Shown here: piece by piece, positions 1-9,823 of the stretch
How positions within the stretch are numbered: the stretch's first letter is position 1
Layout of the letters: every line of letters begins with the position of its first letter
The notes under the pieces: model-generated
Told to the model about the DNA's origin: nothing
Databases searched by the model: none
The model's input: the letters and a program-made list of their open reading frames with translations, nothing else
Source: CAWAYH01 sp963786195
Lineage (GTDB): Bacteria; Acidobacteriota; Vicinamibacteria; Vicinamibacterales; 2-12-FULL-66-21
Assembly: GCA_963786195.1 (NCBI GenBank)
Contig: CAWAYH010000004.1
Coordinates: 372,001-436,000 of the forward strand
Direction: 5' to 3'
DNA length: 64,000 nt
Made by a program: the position numbers and the translations under genes

Positions 1-58
1 TTTTCCATTTTCCCTTCTCCCTTGATATCCTCCCCCAGCATCACCAGGGAGGTCTTCT

Positions 59-2797
59 GTGATTGCCCGATATGCAACTGCCCGGTTCCTTGGGCTGGCG
101 CTGATCCTCACGCTGGTTCCGACCGTCGGGACGCATCTGGCAGGCCAGGGAACGACCGCGCAGCCGCGGGTCGTCGCGCTCCGCGGCGCGACGGTGCTGA
201 CCGTCACGAACGGCACCATCCCGAACGGCACCGTCGTGCTGCGGGACGGCAAGATCGCCGCCGTCGGCGCCAACGTGAACGTGCCTGCGGGCGCGGAGGT
301 CGTCGACGTCACCGGCAAGTTCGTCTCGCCGGGCCTGATCGACGCCCACTCGCACATCGCGAACGACGCGATCAACGAGGGCGGCACGACGGTCAGCTCG
401 ATGACGGGCATGCAGGACGTGCTCGATCCGACCGACATCAACATCTATCGCGACCTCGCCGGCGGCCTGACGACCGCCAACGTGCTGCACGGCAGCGCCA
501 ACCCGATCGGCGGCAAGAACGCCGTCATCAAGCTGCGCTGGGGCAAGACGCGGCCCGAGGAGATCGCTCTTCGAGGGCGCGATGCCGGGCATCAAGTTCG
601 CGCTCGGCGAGAACCCGAAGGACATGCGCCACCGGCGGCCAGCAGACCGGACCGCGACGCTACCCGATCACCCGGATGGGCGTCGAGTTCGTCATCCGCG
701 ACGCGTTCACGCGCGCCAAGGCGCTATCAGAAAGCGTGGCAGGAGTACGAGAAGAAGAAGGCATCCGCGGACGCGACTCCGCCGCGCCGCGACCTGCAGC
801 TCGAGCCGCTCGTCGAGATTCTCGAAGGCAAGCGGCTCGTGCACGCGCACTGCTACCGCGCCGACGAGATCCTGATGCTCATCCGGCTCGCCGAGGAGAT
901 GGGCTTCAAGATCGCCACGTTCCAGCACGTCCTCGAGGGCTACAAGGTCGCGAAGGAAATCGCGGCGCACGGCGCCGGCGGATCGACGTTCTCCGACTGG
1001 TGGGCGTACAAGGTCGAAGCGGCCGACGCGATCCCGCACAACGCCGCGATCATGACCCGCAAGGGCGTCCTCGTCTCGATCAACTCCGACAGCGCCGAGC
1101 ACGCGCGCCGGCTGAACACCGAGGCGGCCAAGAGCGTCAAGTGGGGCGGGCTGAGCGATGACGAGGCGCTCGCGCTCGTCACGATCAACCCGGCGAAGCA
1201 GCTGCGGATCGACACCCGCGTCGGCTCGATCGAGGTCGGCAAGGACGCCGACGTCGTCGTGTGGAATCACCATCCGCTCAGCTCCTACGCGATCGTCGAC
1301 CGCGTGTACATCGACGGCACGGTCTACTACGACCGGCTGGCGGAAGAGCGGCGGCTGACCGAGCTGAAGAAGGAGAAGGCGACGCTCGCGGCCGCCGAAC
1401 AGAGCGGCACGCGGACGCCGACGACCAACCCGCAGGAGCAGCCGAAGATCGCGGCGCGAGCCGCCGGCCAACGAACGGCGGCCCGAACGACAACGGCACC
1501 CAGCAGCCGACCGGCACGAGCGGCAATACGCCGGCGCCCGCTCAGGCGCAGAGCAAGCCGGCCGGACCGGCGCAGGTCATTGCGATCACCAACGCGACGA
1601 TTCATCCGATTACGAGCGCGACGATCGAGCGCGGGACCATCGTGATGCGCGGCTCGAAGATCGAAGCGCTCGGCGCCAACGTCACGGTACCGGCCGGCGC
1701 GAAGGTCGTCGACGCCGCCGGCAGCCACGTCTATCCGGGGTTCATCAACGCCCGCACGCACGATGGGATTGAACGAGCCCGGCCCGCGCGGGTTCGACGA
1801 CGTCAGCGAGATGCTCGACCTCAACCCGCAGCTGCGGACCCACGTCGCCTACCACACCGAAAGCGACTCGATCCCGGTGGCACGCGCCAACGGCATCACG
1901 ACCGTCGCCGTCGTGCCCGGCGGCGGCACGTTCGGCGGCGAGGTCGCGGTGATGAACCTCGACGGCTGGACGTGGGAGGAAGCGACGCTGAAGCCGAACG
2001 TCGGCATCACGTTCAACTTCCCCGCCCTCGGCGGCGGCGGCGGGCGTGGTGGCGGCGGCGGAGGCGGCGGGCGAGGCCAGGCGCCCCGCCGGCGATCGGA
2101 CGTTCGAGGACATCAAGCGCGAACGCGATCGGCGGCTCGACGAGCTGATCCGGCTCTTCGACCAGGCGCGCGCCTACGCGAAGGCCGGCCCGAACAAGAC
2201 CATCGACTGGACGCTCGAAGCGCTGGTGCCCGTCGTCGAGCGGCGGCTGCCGCTCATCACGAACGCGAGCCGCGATCAGGACATCAACGACGCCATCGCG
2301 TTTGCCGACCGCGCGAAGGTCAACATCGTCATCAGCGGCGGCGCTCGAGGCCAACCTGGTGGCGCCGCTCCTGAAGGAGAAGAACATCCCGGTGATCCTC
2401 GGCAACGTGCTCGCGCTGCCGTCCCGGGAGGACGAGTTCCATGCCGCCACGTACCAGGTGGCGGGCGAGCTGGCGAAGGCCGGCGTGAAGATCGCGTTCT
2501 CGACCGGCGACACCACCAACGTGCGCCTCGTGCCCTACAACGCGGCGATGTCGGTGGCCTGGGGACTGAACCGTGACGAGGCGCTGAAGGCGCTGACGAT
2601 CAACGCGGCCGAGATCCTCGGCGTCGCGGATCGCGTCGGCAGCCTCGAGGCGGGCAAGGACGCGAACCTGTTCATCGCGAAGGGCGATCCGCTCGAGATC
2701 CGCACCCAGCTCACGCACGTGTTCATCGAGGGCAGGGACGTCGGCCTCGCGAACAAGCATCAGGCGCTGTACGAGAAGTACATCGCGCAGGCCGTAG
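59..2797 (+). pseudogene. Secreted protein with two fused amidohydrolase domains, frame-broken
   Basis: Starts at GTG 59 behind a GGGAGG ribosome site at about 47-52. The N-terminus has a hydrophobic signal segment (FLGLALILTLVPTVG). Domain 1 shows the amidohydrolase entry fold and metal motif LIDAHSHIA, then HAHCYRADE and INSDSAEHARRLNTEA, and resembles imidazolonepropionase-like hydrolases. A Pro/Gln/Asn-rich linker at about 1430-1560 leads, with no stop, start or new signal peptide, into domain 2 (TIERGTIVMRGSKIEALGAN, NARTTMGLNEPGPRG). Domain 2 lacks the HxH metal pair, so it is probably non-catalytic or altered. In related bacteria these domains are usually two adjacent genes, so the fusion is notable. 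The frame changes at about 567, 632, 723, 1455, 1500, 1775, 2092, 2345 and 2788, all consistent with +1 insertions. The reconstructed C-terminus is YEKYIARP, then TAG at 2795-2797. Substrate is unknown. The breaks may be sequence errors rather than gene death. Confidence 0.7.
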
Positions 2798-2810
2798 CAG
2801 GGATATCAGC

Positions 2811-4182
2811 CATGAGCAGACTCATCTTCGTTTCGTCGCCTGCGTCATCGCCGGGGCCGTCGCGTTCGCGGTGGCGCCGCGCGCCGATGCGCCACACATC
2901 TACGCGATCAAGGGGCACGCCTGATGACGGCCGCCGGCGCAGCCATTGCGAGCGGGACGATCGTCATCCGGCAGGGCGTGATCGACGCGATCGGCGCCGA
3001 CGTCCAGGCGCCGCCCGACGCGATGGTCATCGAGGGCACGGGACTGACGGTCTACCCGGGCCTGATCGACATGGGCACGGCAGCTGGCCTCGATCTGCCG
3101 ACGCCGGCCCCGCCGGCCACGTTCCGCACGATCGAAGAGGCGGAACGCTGGAAGCGCGCGCAGCATCCTCCGGCCCGAGCTGCGCGCCGCGGATTACGTG
3201 CGCGCGGACGCTCCGGAGCTGTCGCGGCTGGCAACGGGCGGGATCACCACGGTACTCGCGACGCCGGGCACGGGGCTCTTCCGCGGCCAGAGCGCGCTCG
3301 TCAACGTGAGCGGCCCGGTCGACGAGCCGCAGATCGGCGCCGTCGGCCGATCCACGGCGCGGCCTGCAGGTCGTCCGGACGCCGGTCGCGCTGCACGTCG
3401 CGCTCGGCGGCGGTGGCGGACGCGGAGGCGGCTATCCGGTGTCGCTCCTCGGAACGATTGCGTTCGTCCGCCAGGGCTTCCTCGACGCCGCGCACCAGCA
3501 GCTCGAAAAGCAGCGCTACGACCGGGCCAAAGGCAACGCGCCGCGGCCGACCTACGATCCGTCGCTCGACGCGCTTCAGCCGGCGCTGGCTCATACGCTG
3601 CCGGTGGCGTTCGATGCCGATCTGGCGCGCGAGATCCTGCGCGCGCTGAACATGGCGCAGGAGTTCAAGCTCGACCCCGTGATCACCGGCGCGCGCGAGG
3701 CCGATCAGGTCGTCAACGATCTGAAGGCACGCAATGCGCGCGTCATCCTGAACCTGAACTTCCCGACCCGCTCGCGGGCGCTGCCGCCCGACGCTGACGA
3801 ACCGGTCCGCGAGCTCCGCGCACGGGCGCAGGCGCCGAAGACGGCAGCGGCGCTCGAGAAAGCCGGCATTCTCTTCGCGTTTTCCTCGGAGGGCCTCCGC
3901 GAACCGCGCGACTTCGTCCGGAACGCGGCGCGCGCGGTGAAGGAAGGGCTGGCGCCTGACGCAGCGCTGCGGGCGCTCACCATCAATGCGGCACGGATCG
4001 CCGGCGCGGCCGACCGCCTCGGTTCGCTCGAAAAGGGCAAGATCGCCAACGTGGTCGTCACCGACGGCGATCTGTTCGAAGACCGCACGCGCGTGCAGCA
4101 CGTGTTCGTCGACGGCCGCAAGGTCGATCTCGAACCGGCGGCACCGGCAGGCCGTGGCGGCCGCGGACGCGGCGGGCAGTAG
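2811..4182 (+). pseudogene. Secreted amidohydrolase-like protein lacking the HxH metal motif, frame-broken
   Basis: The likely start is ATG 2811 (MSRLIF), 13 bases after the stop of the previous amidohydrolase, so the two are probably co-transcribed. A signal peptide (VACVIAGAVAFAVAPRADA) follows after one frame change. The fold markers are ASGTIVIRQGVIDAIGADVQ and GLIDMGTAAGLDLP, where an active amidohydrolase would have GLIDxHxH. The C-terminal part, clean from 3439 to 4182, carries the conserved ALTINAARIAGAADRLGSLE and GKIANVVVTDGDLFE elements and ends in a Gly/Arg tail. Frame changes lie near 2840, 2920, 3170 and 3340. It resembles domain 2 of the upstream gene, so this looks like one catalytic domain plus two degenerate partners, possibly a complex. 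Function is inferred from family only. Confidence 0.65.
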
Positions 4183-4231
4183 GGCGAGGCCTTTCAGGCT
4201 CCAGGCTCCGGGATCCAGGCTCCAGGATCCA

Positions 4232-4263
4232 GGCAGGGGCGCTTTCAGCCCCTGCCTTTTTTT
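4232..4263 (+). terminator. Rho-independent terminator after the amidohydrolase operon
   Basis: A perfect 9-bp stem, GGCAGGGGC (4232-4240) with GCCCCTGCC (4248-4256), and a 7-base loop, followed by seven T. Just upstream (about 4195-4230) is a short degenerate repeat of GGCTCCAGG/GGATCCAGG units. Confidence 0.85.
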
Positions 4264-4313
4264 GTGGCAGGCTTCAAACCAACACAATCGAGTCATCGTC
4301 AATACCCGACAAC

Positions 4314-5582
4314 ATGTCCCACCCCCTGCTCCTGCTTATCACCGTGCTGACGGTCGTCCTGGCGGCTGCGCGTGTCGCGGCACAGGAGACACCGGTGGAC
4401 CGGACCGGCGCGCTCCGCGTGTTCCTCGACTGCCCTCCCTGCGACGAGAATTACCTGCGAACCGAGATCACGTTCATCAACTACGTTCGGGACCGTGCGG
4501 TCGCCGACGTGCACGTGCTGGTGACGACCCAGGATACGGGTGGCGGGGGGACCGAATACACGCTGAAGTTCATCGGGCTCGGCCGGTTTGCCGGCATCGA
4601 TCAGTCTCTGAAGTACGTCGCGGCGCAGACCAACACCGATGACGAGACGCGTCGCGGGTTCGCGGCGATCTTCCGGCTCGGCCTCGTGCGGTACGTCGCC
4701 GAAACGCCGCTGGCGTCCAAGCTCAAGATTACGTTCGAGAAGCCCAAAGAACAGGCCGAGGAGGCCGTGCGCGATCCGTGGAACTTCTGGATCTTCAACC
4801 TCGGCGCGGATGGCAACTTCCAGGGTGAGGAGTCACAGTCGGAGAAGAACATCGAGACCTCGTTCTCCGCCAACCGGACGACCGACGCGTGGAAGATGGA
4901 TTTCGGTGTCGAGTACGACTACAGCCTGGAGAAGTTCACGCTCGACGAGGGGGAGATCTTCACGTCCGTGCAACGGCAGTTCGACGCGCAGGCGCTCGTT
5001 GTCAAGAGCCTCACGAGTCACTGGTCGGCCGGTCTCGGCGGGGCCATCCTCTCTTCCACGTTCAGCAATTACGACCTGCGCACGCGCGTGGCGCCCGCCA
5101 TCGAATACGACTTCTTCCCGTATTCCGAGTCTACGCGGCGGATCCTCACGATGCTGTACACGATCGGCCTGGAAACCGCGGACTATCAGGAAGAAACGAT
5201 CTTCGGCAAGACGTCGGAAAACCTGCTCATCCACCAGTTCGAGACGTCCCTGGGGCTTCGCCAGCCGTGGGGCAGCTCGTCGGCGGCCGTTTCCATCTCA
5301 CAGTACCTGTCCGATCCGGACAAATACCGCATCTCGGCCGATGGCGACATCGAGGTCCGGCTCTTCAAGGGCCTGTCACTCGAGTTCTCGGCGTCCGCGG
5401 CGCGCAGGCGGGATCAGCTCTCCCTGCGGCGCGGAGACGCGACGAACGAAGAGATTCTCGTGCGCCAGCGCGAGCTCGCGACCGGCTACGAATACGAGAT
5501 CGGATTCGGCATCAGCTACACGTTCGGGTCGATCTTCAACAACGTCGTCAACCCGCGGTTCCGGAACGTCGGGGGCTTCTAA
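4314..5582 (+). CDS. Putative outer-membrane beta-barrel protein, DUF481-like
   Basis: 422 residues with a signal peptide (LLLLITVLTVVLAAARVAAQ). The N-terminal third (about 30-150) contains a possible CPPC pair (FLDCPPCDENYLRTEI) and a beta-rich domain. The rest alternates polar and hydrophobic residues as in a barrel (FNLGADGNFQGEESQSEKN, SLTSHWSAGLGGAILSSTF, ISADGDIEVRLFKGLSLEFS). It ends in aromatic-rich strands and a terminal Phe, which is typical of BAM-inserted outer-membrane proteins. The tandem 'GNFQGEESQ...' and 'DAQALVVKSLTSHWSAG' segments look like DUF481-type barrels. It lies alone between the terminator and a convergent S9 peptidase. The frame is intact for 1.27 kb, in contrast to the genes just upstream. 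Substrate unknown. Confidence 0.6.
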   Translation: MSHPLLLLITVLTVVLAAARVAAQETPVDRTGALRVFLDCPPCDENYLRTEITFINYVRDRAVADVHVLVTTQDTGGGGTEYTLKFIGLGRFAGIDQSLKYVAAQTNTDDETRRGFAAIFRLGLVRYVAETPLASKLKITFEKPKEQAEEAVRDPWNFWIFNLGADGNFQGEESQSEKNIETSFSANRTTDAWKMDFGVEYDYSLEKFTLDEGEIFTSVQRQFDAQALVVKSLTSHWSAGLGGAILSSTFSNYDLRTRVAPAIEYDFFPYSESTRRILTMLYTIGLETADYQEETIFGKTSENLLIHQFETSLGLRQPWGSSSAAVSISQYLSDPDKYRISADGDIEVRLFKGLSLEFSASAARRRDQLSLRRGDATNEEILVRQRELATGYEYEIGFGISYTFGSIFNNVVNPRFRNVGGF

Positions 5583-5610
5583 CCACGGACAACACGGATA
5601 ACACAGACAA
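5583..5610. repeat. Short intergenic repeat (CCACGGACAACACGGA type)
   Basis: CCACGGACAACACGGATAAC follows the stop codon directly. The same CCACGGACAACACGGA motif occurs after the S9 peptidase at 51531-51567, again next to a gene end. Dispersed intergenic repeat; role unknown. Confidence 0.55.
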
Positions 5611-5629
5611 AGCTGACGCGCTTCTGCGC

Positions 5630-8600
5630 TTACTTCCCCGGCTCCCCCGCGGTGGTCGTGATCTTCTTCGGCGGCGTCTTCGGCGCGGCGCGCTCCTTCA
5701 GGTGCTCTTCCATCTTCAGGCGCGGCACGCCGCTCTTCATCCAGTCGGGCGCCGGGGCACCCTTCAGGTAGTGATCGAAGAACTCCAGCATGCGGGACGT
5801 GTAGTCGCGCTGGTTGACCGGCTTCCGCAGGCCGTGGTTCTCGCCGACGTACTCGAGCATGATCACCGGCTTCTGAAGGCGACGCAGCGTGTTGAAGTAC
5901 TCCACGCCCTGCGTGAAGTCCACGGCGCCGTCGCGGTCGTTGTGGAGGATCATCAGCGGCGTCTTCACGTTCTTCGCGAAGAAGACCGGTGAGTTGCGGT
6001 AGTAGGCATCCCAGTTGTCCCAGTAGCCGCCCCTGAACCGGCCCTGGCTGCTCTCGAAGATCGCCTGGTTGGTGCCGCCGGTGTTCTTGTAGATCAGGCT
6101 GTACATGCTGACCATGTTCGTCAGCGGCGCGCCCGCGACGGCCGCGGCGAACATGTCGGTCTGCGTCACGAGGAACGCCGTCTGGTAGCCGCCCCACGAG
6201 TGGCCCGTGATGCCGACGCGCTTCGGATCGACGATCCCCGTGGCGATGGCGGCTTTCAAGGCGGGCAGGACGCACCACACGGCGGACATGCCCGGGTCGT
6301 TGACCTTGTAGGTGATGTCCGGCAGCAGCACCGCGTAGCCGTTGCTCGTGTAGACCGAGCGATTGAACCCGTTGGCTCCGGGGTTTGCGAACTGGTTCGC
6401 GCCCTGGGACATCTTCTCGTAGATGTTCACCATCGTCGGATACGACTTGCCCTTCTCGTAGCCGGCCGGCAGGAACAGCGCGGCCTGCAGCTTGTCGCCC
6501 TTGTCGCTGGTGTAGTTGATCACCATCGACCCCGGCGTCCACCTGAAGGCCGCGACCTGCGGCCGCTGATCCGTGATGCGGTCGCCCTCGCTGAAGCTCG
6601 CGTCGGTGATGTAGTAGTCGCTCGGTTCGGTCGCCGTCGAGCGCGCGTAGACGAACTGCTCGGCGTCTTCCGCCTTCATGAGCGTGCCGAACGAGGCGTC
6701 CGTCCAGGTCAGCATCTGCGTGCCCGGCTTGCCCGGGTTCAGCCGGGCGATGCCTGATTTCTTCGTCCACTCACCGTACGCCTGGAAGTACTGCGGTTTG
6801 GTCATGTCGATCCCCTCCGCGCGCTCGCGCGGAGGCTCGAGCGGGTACCGGCGCTGATAGCGAATCTGATCCTTGCGGCCGTTCACCGTCAGGTTGACAG
6901 CCTGGCCGCCGGAGACGGGCACCTGCCAGATGTCCCAGTTGTCGCTCAGCAGAACCGATGCGCTGTCCTTCGTCCAGCCGATCGATCCCGTCGGCGGCTT
7001 GACGACCGGGTGATCGTCCTCGGTATCCACGAACGACGTGGGTACGTTGAGCGTGATGTTGCGGGACTGGCCGGAGTCCATGGCGTAGACGTGGTAGTTG
7101 CCGTCCTCGTAGTAGAGCAGCGATTTGCCGTCGGGAGACGCGCCGTTGTACCACCGCGCGCGCTTCAGCGCGAGACGGCGTTCGCCCGTCGTCATGTCGA
7201 ACACGTACACGTCCTGGAAGCGGCGGCCGTCGAGGTTGCCGATCAGCTCGTATTCGCGATCGTCGAACCCGATCGCGTAGCGCTGCTTCGGCCCGACGTC
7301 CACGGTCCGGACGTCTTCGTCCGCGAGGCGGATGAACTTCTTCGGCTGCACGCGGTACTCCGCCAGATAGCTGAACGAGCGGTCGCGCGTCTCCTGCACT
7401 TCCTGCTGCGACTGCAGCCGCTTGTCGAGCCAGTGCCAGAGCACCAGGTCGACTTTCTCGTCGGCGTTGGCCGTCTCGTTCTGCGTCTGACGCGCCGCAT
7501 CATCGCCTTCACGCGGTCCGCTCTGCGGCTCGGTCTCGGTCGCGTCCGCGGCGCCGTCCCGCTTGCGCGGCGTGTGAATGCCGAAGGTCATGGCCTGCAG
7601 ATCCTCGGTCCATCGCGCGTCGCGGTTCGGGCTGATCGTCATCCCCTGGGGGAAGCTCTTGTCCGAGGCTGGATCGAACACGGTTTTCTGCGGCGTGCCG
7701 GACGCGAGACCGGTGAATCCGATCACGGAGTAGAGCTTGTCGCGAAGCGTGCGGTCCTCCACGCCCTTCAATACCGTCAGGCCGTCACCCTTCTCGGTCC
7801 AGACCGGACGCTCGTAGCTGGCGGATCCGTTGTCGAGTACGGAGACCGTGCCGCGCGCCATGTCGCGGAGCTGCACGCCGTTCCCGACTTTGTCCTGGGC
7901 GTCGATCGTCCAGGCCACGAGCTTGCCGTCGCGCGGGAAGGCGAAGTCGGCGACGTTGCCGACGTTCAGCTCCTGACCGGTGGCCAGCTCGCGAAGGATC
8001 AGATCGGTGCCGCGCGCGCGTTCCGGCGCGGCGCCGCCGGCGCCCGGCGCTCCACCGCCGCGGCCTTCCGCGGGGGCAGCACCGCCGCCGCCCGGTCCGG
8101 CCTGAGCCGGCTGACGCTGCAGCGCGATCCACGTGGCGGCTTCACCCGAGAACTGGAACCGTCGGATCCGCGGGTACTCGCGCTTCTCGCCGGTCGCCAG
8201 GTTGACGACGGTCACGCCACCCTGGATCGGCCGGCGCAATCGGCGCAGCCGCTGACCCTCGCGCCGCGACGGATACGTCGTGAATGCGACCCACTTCGCG
8301 TCGTCTGAAAAACTGAGCGTCGGCGTGCCGGCCCCGCCCGCATCGCCGCCACGGCCGCCACCGCCAGCCACCGCCTGCGGCGCTTCGCCCACATCGAACT
8401 TCATTTCCTTGTCGCCGCCGCGCGCGCGCCTGACGACCACCTGTGCGTCACCCTCGCCAGGCGCGATCCGGTACGCGAACCACTGACCATCGTTCGACAG
8501 GACCGTTGCACTCATCGCCTTCCAGTCGATGATGTCCTGTAGCTCGAGCGGTTTCGGCGGACGCTGCTGCATCCGGGCGGACGGCCAGACGAGCGGAACA

Positions 8601-8650
8601 GTCAGGGCCAGCGCGAATGTCAGGACCAGCCGGCGCGGTGTCGATCTCAT
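5630..8650 (-). CDS. S9 family peptidase (prolyl oligopeptidase type), large secreted form
   Basis: 1006 residues, intact. An N-terminal signal (LVLTFALALTVPLVWPSA) indicates export. Residues about 40-680 are a WD/beta-propeller-like region with a Gly-rich low-complexity insert (GGGRGGDAGGAGT and a second near residue 185). The C-terminal alpha/beta hydrolase has the nucleophile motif GITGHSWGGYQTAF, the acid LHNDRDGAVDF and the histidine VGENHGLRKP, so the Ser-Asp-His triad is complete. It likely cleaves peptides, possibly after proline, in the periplasm. It is one of four S9 peptidases in this window (also about 12.1, 36.1 and 49.4 kb). It runs convergently to the barrel gene at 4314. More than 3 kb without a frameshift makes it a useful control for sequence quality. 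Confidence 0.9.
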   Translation of the reverse strand: MRSTPRRLVLTFALALTVPLVWPSARMQQRPPKPLELQDIIDWKAMSATVLSNDGQWFAYRIAPGEGDAQVVVRRARGGDKEMKFDVGEAPQAVAGGGGRGGDAGGAGTPTLSFSDDAKWVAFTTYPSRREGQRLRRLRRPIQGGVTVVNLATGEKREYPRIRRFQFSGEAATWIALQRQPAQAGPGGGGAAPAEGRGGGAPGAGGAAPERARGTDLILRELATGQELNVGNVADFAFPRDGKLVAWTIDAQDKVGNGVQLRDMARGTVSVLDNGSASYERPVWTEKGDGLTVLKGVEDRTLRDKLYSVIGFTGLASGTPQKTVFDPASDKSFPQGMTISPNRDARWTEDLQAMTFGIHTPRKRDGAADATETEPQSGPREGDDAARQTQNETANADEKVDLVLWHWLDKRLQSQQEVQETRDRSFSYLAEYRVQPKKFIRLADEDVRTVDVGPKQRYAIGFDDREYELIGNLDGRRFQDVYVFDMTTGERRLALKRARWYNGASPDGKSLLYYEDGNYHVYAMDSGQSRNITLNVPTSFVDTEDDHPVVKPPTGSIGWTKDSASVLLSDNWDIWQVPVSGGQAVNLTVNGRKDQIRYQRRYPLEPPRERAEGIDMTKPQYFQAYGEWTKKSGIARLNPGKPGTQMLTWTDASFGTLMKAEDAEQFVYARSTATEPSDYYITDASFSEGDRITDQRPQVAAFRWTPGSMVINYTSDKGDKLQAALFLPAGYEKGKSYPTMVNIYEKMSQGANQFANPGANGFNRSVYTSNGYAVLLPDITYKVNDPGMSAVWCVLPALKAAIATGIVDPKRVGITGHSWGGYQTAFLVTQTDMFAAAVAGAPLTNMVSMYSLIYKNTGGTNQAIFESSQGRFRGGYWDNWDAYYRNSPVFFAKNVKTPLMILHNDRDGAVDFTQGVEYFNTLRRLQKPVIMLEYVGENHGLRKPVNQRDYTSRMLEFFDHYLKGAPAPDWMKSGVPRLKMEEHLKERAAPKTPPKKITTTAGEPGK

Positions 8651-8720
8651 CGTTTACTCCTTGAGCGGGTAATGGTAGCTCGAAAGGGTTCAAAAGGGGG
8701 TTCGGGTATGCTGGCGGGCC

Positions 8721-9164
8721 ATGGCTGACGAATTCATGCTGGCGGCGATCGCCGAAGCCGAATCGGGGCGGCGCGAAGGGGGTATTCCGATCGGTTCGGT
8801 GCTCGTGCATCGCGGCCGTGTCATCGGACGCGGGCACAACAGGCGGGTTCAACGGGGCAGTACCGTGTTGCACGGCGAAATGGACGCGCTCGAGAACGCC
8901 GGGCGGCAGCCGGCGGCTGTGTATCGTGAGTGTGTGATCTACACCACGCTGTCGCCCTGCGCGATGTGCAGCGGCGCAATCCTTCTTTATGGAATTCCCA
9001 GGGTCGTGATCGGCGAGAACCAGACCTTCCTCGGCGAGGAGGAACTTCTCCGTTCGCGCGGCGTCGACATCGACGTACTTCAGGATCCGACTTGCATACG
9101 CCTCATGACAGATTTCATCACGACACACCCCGAGCTCTGGAACGAAGACATCGGCGAACCCTGA
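8721..9164 (+). CDS. Cytosine deaminase of the yeast (Fcy1) type, CMP/dCMP deaminase fold
   Basis: 147 residues. The zinc site is HGEMDALENAG (His ligand and catalytic Glu) plus SPCAMCSGAILLYG (two Cys ligands). The surrounding sequence, YTTLSPCAMCSGAI, YGIPRVVIGENQTF and a C-terminus ending in ELWNEDIGE, closely matches what I recall of yeast cytosine deaminase (TLYTTLSPCDMC, YGIPRCVVGEN, DWFEDIGE) rather than tRNA adenosine deaminase TadA. The expected reaction is cytosine to uracil plus ammonia (pyrimidine salvage), in the cytoplasm. Single gene divergent from the S9 peptidase, with a 70-bp shared upstream region. Alternative: a related guanine or pterin deaminase. Confidence 0.85.
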   Translation: MADEFMLAAIAEAESGRREGGIPIGSVLVHRGRVIGRGHNRRVQRGSTVLHGEMDALENAGRQPAAVYRECVIYTTLSPCAMCSGAILLYGIPRVVIGENQTFLGEEELLRSRGVDIDVLQDPTCIRLMTDFITTHPELWNEDIGEP

Positions 9165-9274
9165 ATTGTCTGGACTCCAACACACCACTTCAACCCGAAC
9201 GGTCGGGTTGGTTGCGGTTCAGCCAGCTTCAGCGGTATCGCGATTGCGTACGGTTCGCGCGGAGGCTGAACCGT

Positions 9275-9823
9275 ATGAAACGACTGAGCTTGTTGAGCGC
9301 ACTCGTCGTTATCCTGATTCTGCCGCGGCCCGCGATGGCCCAGCGAGTGCCCCATGAGGGAGGGGCCGCAGTCGGCGGCGACATCGGCATTTTCTTTCCG
9401 GCCGAGGAGTTTCTCAATTCGACGCTGATGCTCGATGGATTCTTCGAGTACTACGTCACCCCACGCGTCAGCGTCCGGGGAGGCATCGGCTGGGTCAATC
9501 CGTCCTTCGAGTTCGACGACGAAGATACGCTGCGTCAGATTCCGCTGACGGCAGACGTCATCTACAACTGGGAGAAGCGCGAGTGGCACCCGTTCGTCGG
9601 CGCCGGCTTCGGTGCGTATTTTTTGCAGGCGAAAGATAACGGTGACAGTGTCGGCGATTCGGACACACAACCTGGAGCACGGATTCTGGGCGGAATCGAG
9701 GACTTTCCTGACGACAAGTTTTCCATCAAGGGCGAGGCGCGGTACGACTTCATCGGGGACACGCGCGGCAGCGTGAATCCATCGGGCTTCTCGCTGTCGA
9801 TTGGCGTGAAGACGTATTTCTAG
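9275..9823 (+). CDS. Small outer-membrane beta-barrel protein (OmpA/OmpW-like fold)
   Basis: 182 residues from ATG 9275 (MKRLSLLSALVVILILPRPAMAQ), chosen because a clear signal peptide with an AMA-Q cleavage site begins there. The rest is a run of amphipathic strands (FFEYYVTPRVSVRGGIGW, HPFVGAGFGAYFLQ, FSIKGEARYDFIG) ending in SLSIGVKTYF, with the C-terminal aromatic expected of a barrel. Its stop (TAG 9821-9823) overlaps the convergent modC stop. Probably a structural or adhesin-type surface protein; function unknown. Confidence 0.65.
   Translation: MKRLSLLSALVVILILPRPAMAQRVPHEGGAAVGGDIGIFFPAEEFLNSTLMLDGFFEYYVTPRVSVRGGIGWVNPSFEFDDEDTLRQIPLTADVIYNWEKREWHPFVGAGFGAYFLQAKDNGDSVGDSDTQPGARILGGIEDFPDDKFSIKGEARYDFIGDTRGSVNPSGFSLSIGVKTYF

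Noticed and set aside
2030..2075. Possible tandem repeat (GGCGGC run)
   Set aside because: It encodes a poly-Gly linker in the amidohydrolase; ordinary low-complexity coding DNA.
7010..8308. Long open frame on the plus strand opposite the S9 peptidase
   Set aside because: Typical shadow frame of high-GC DNA: Arg/Val-rich, no family motif, fully antisense to a clear S9 gene.
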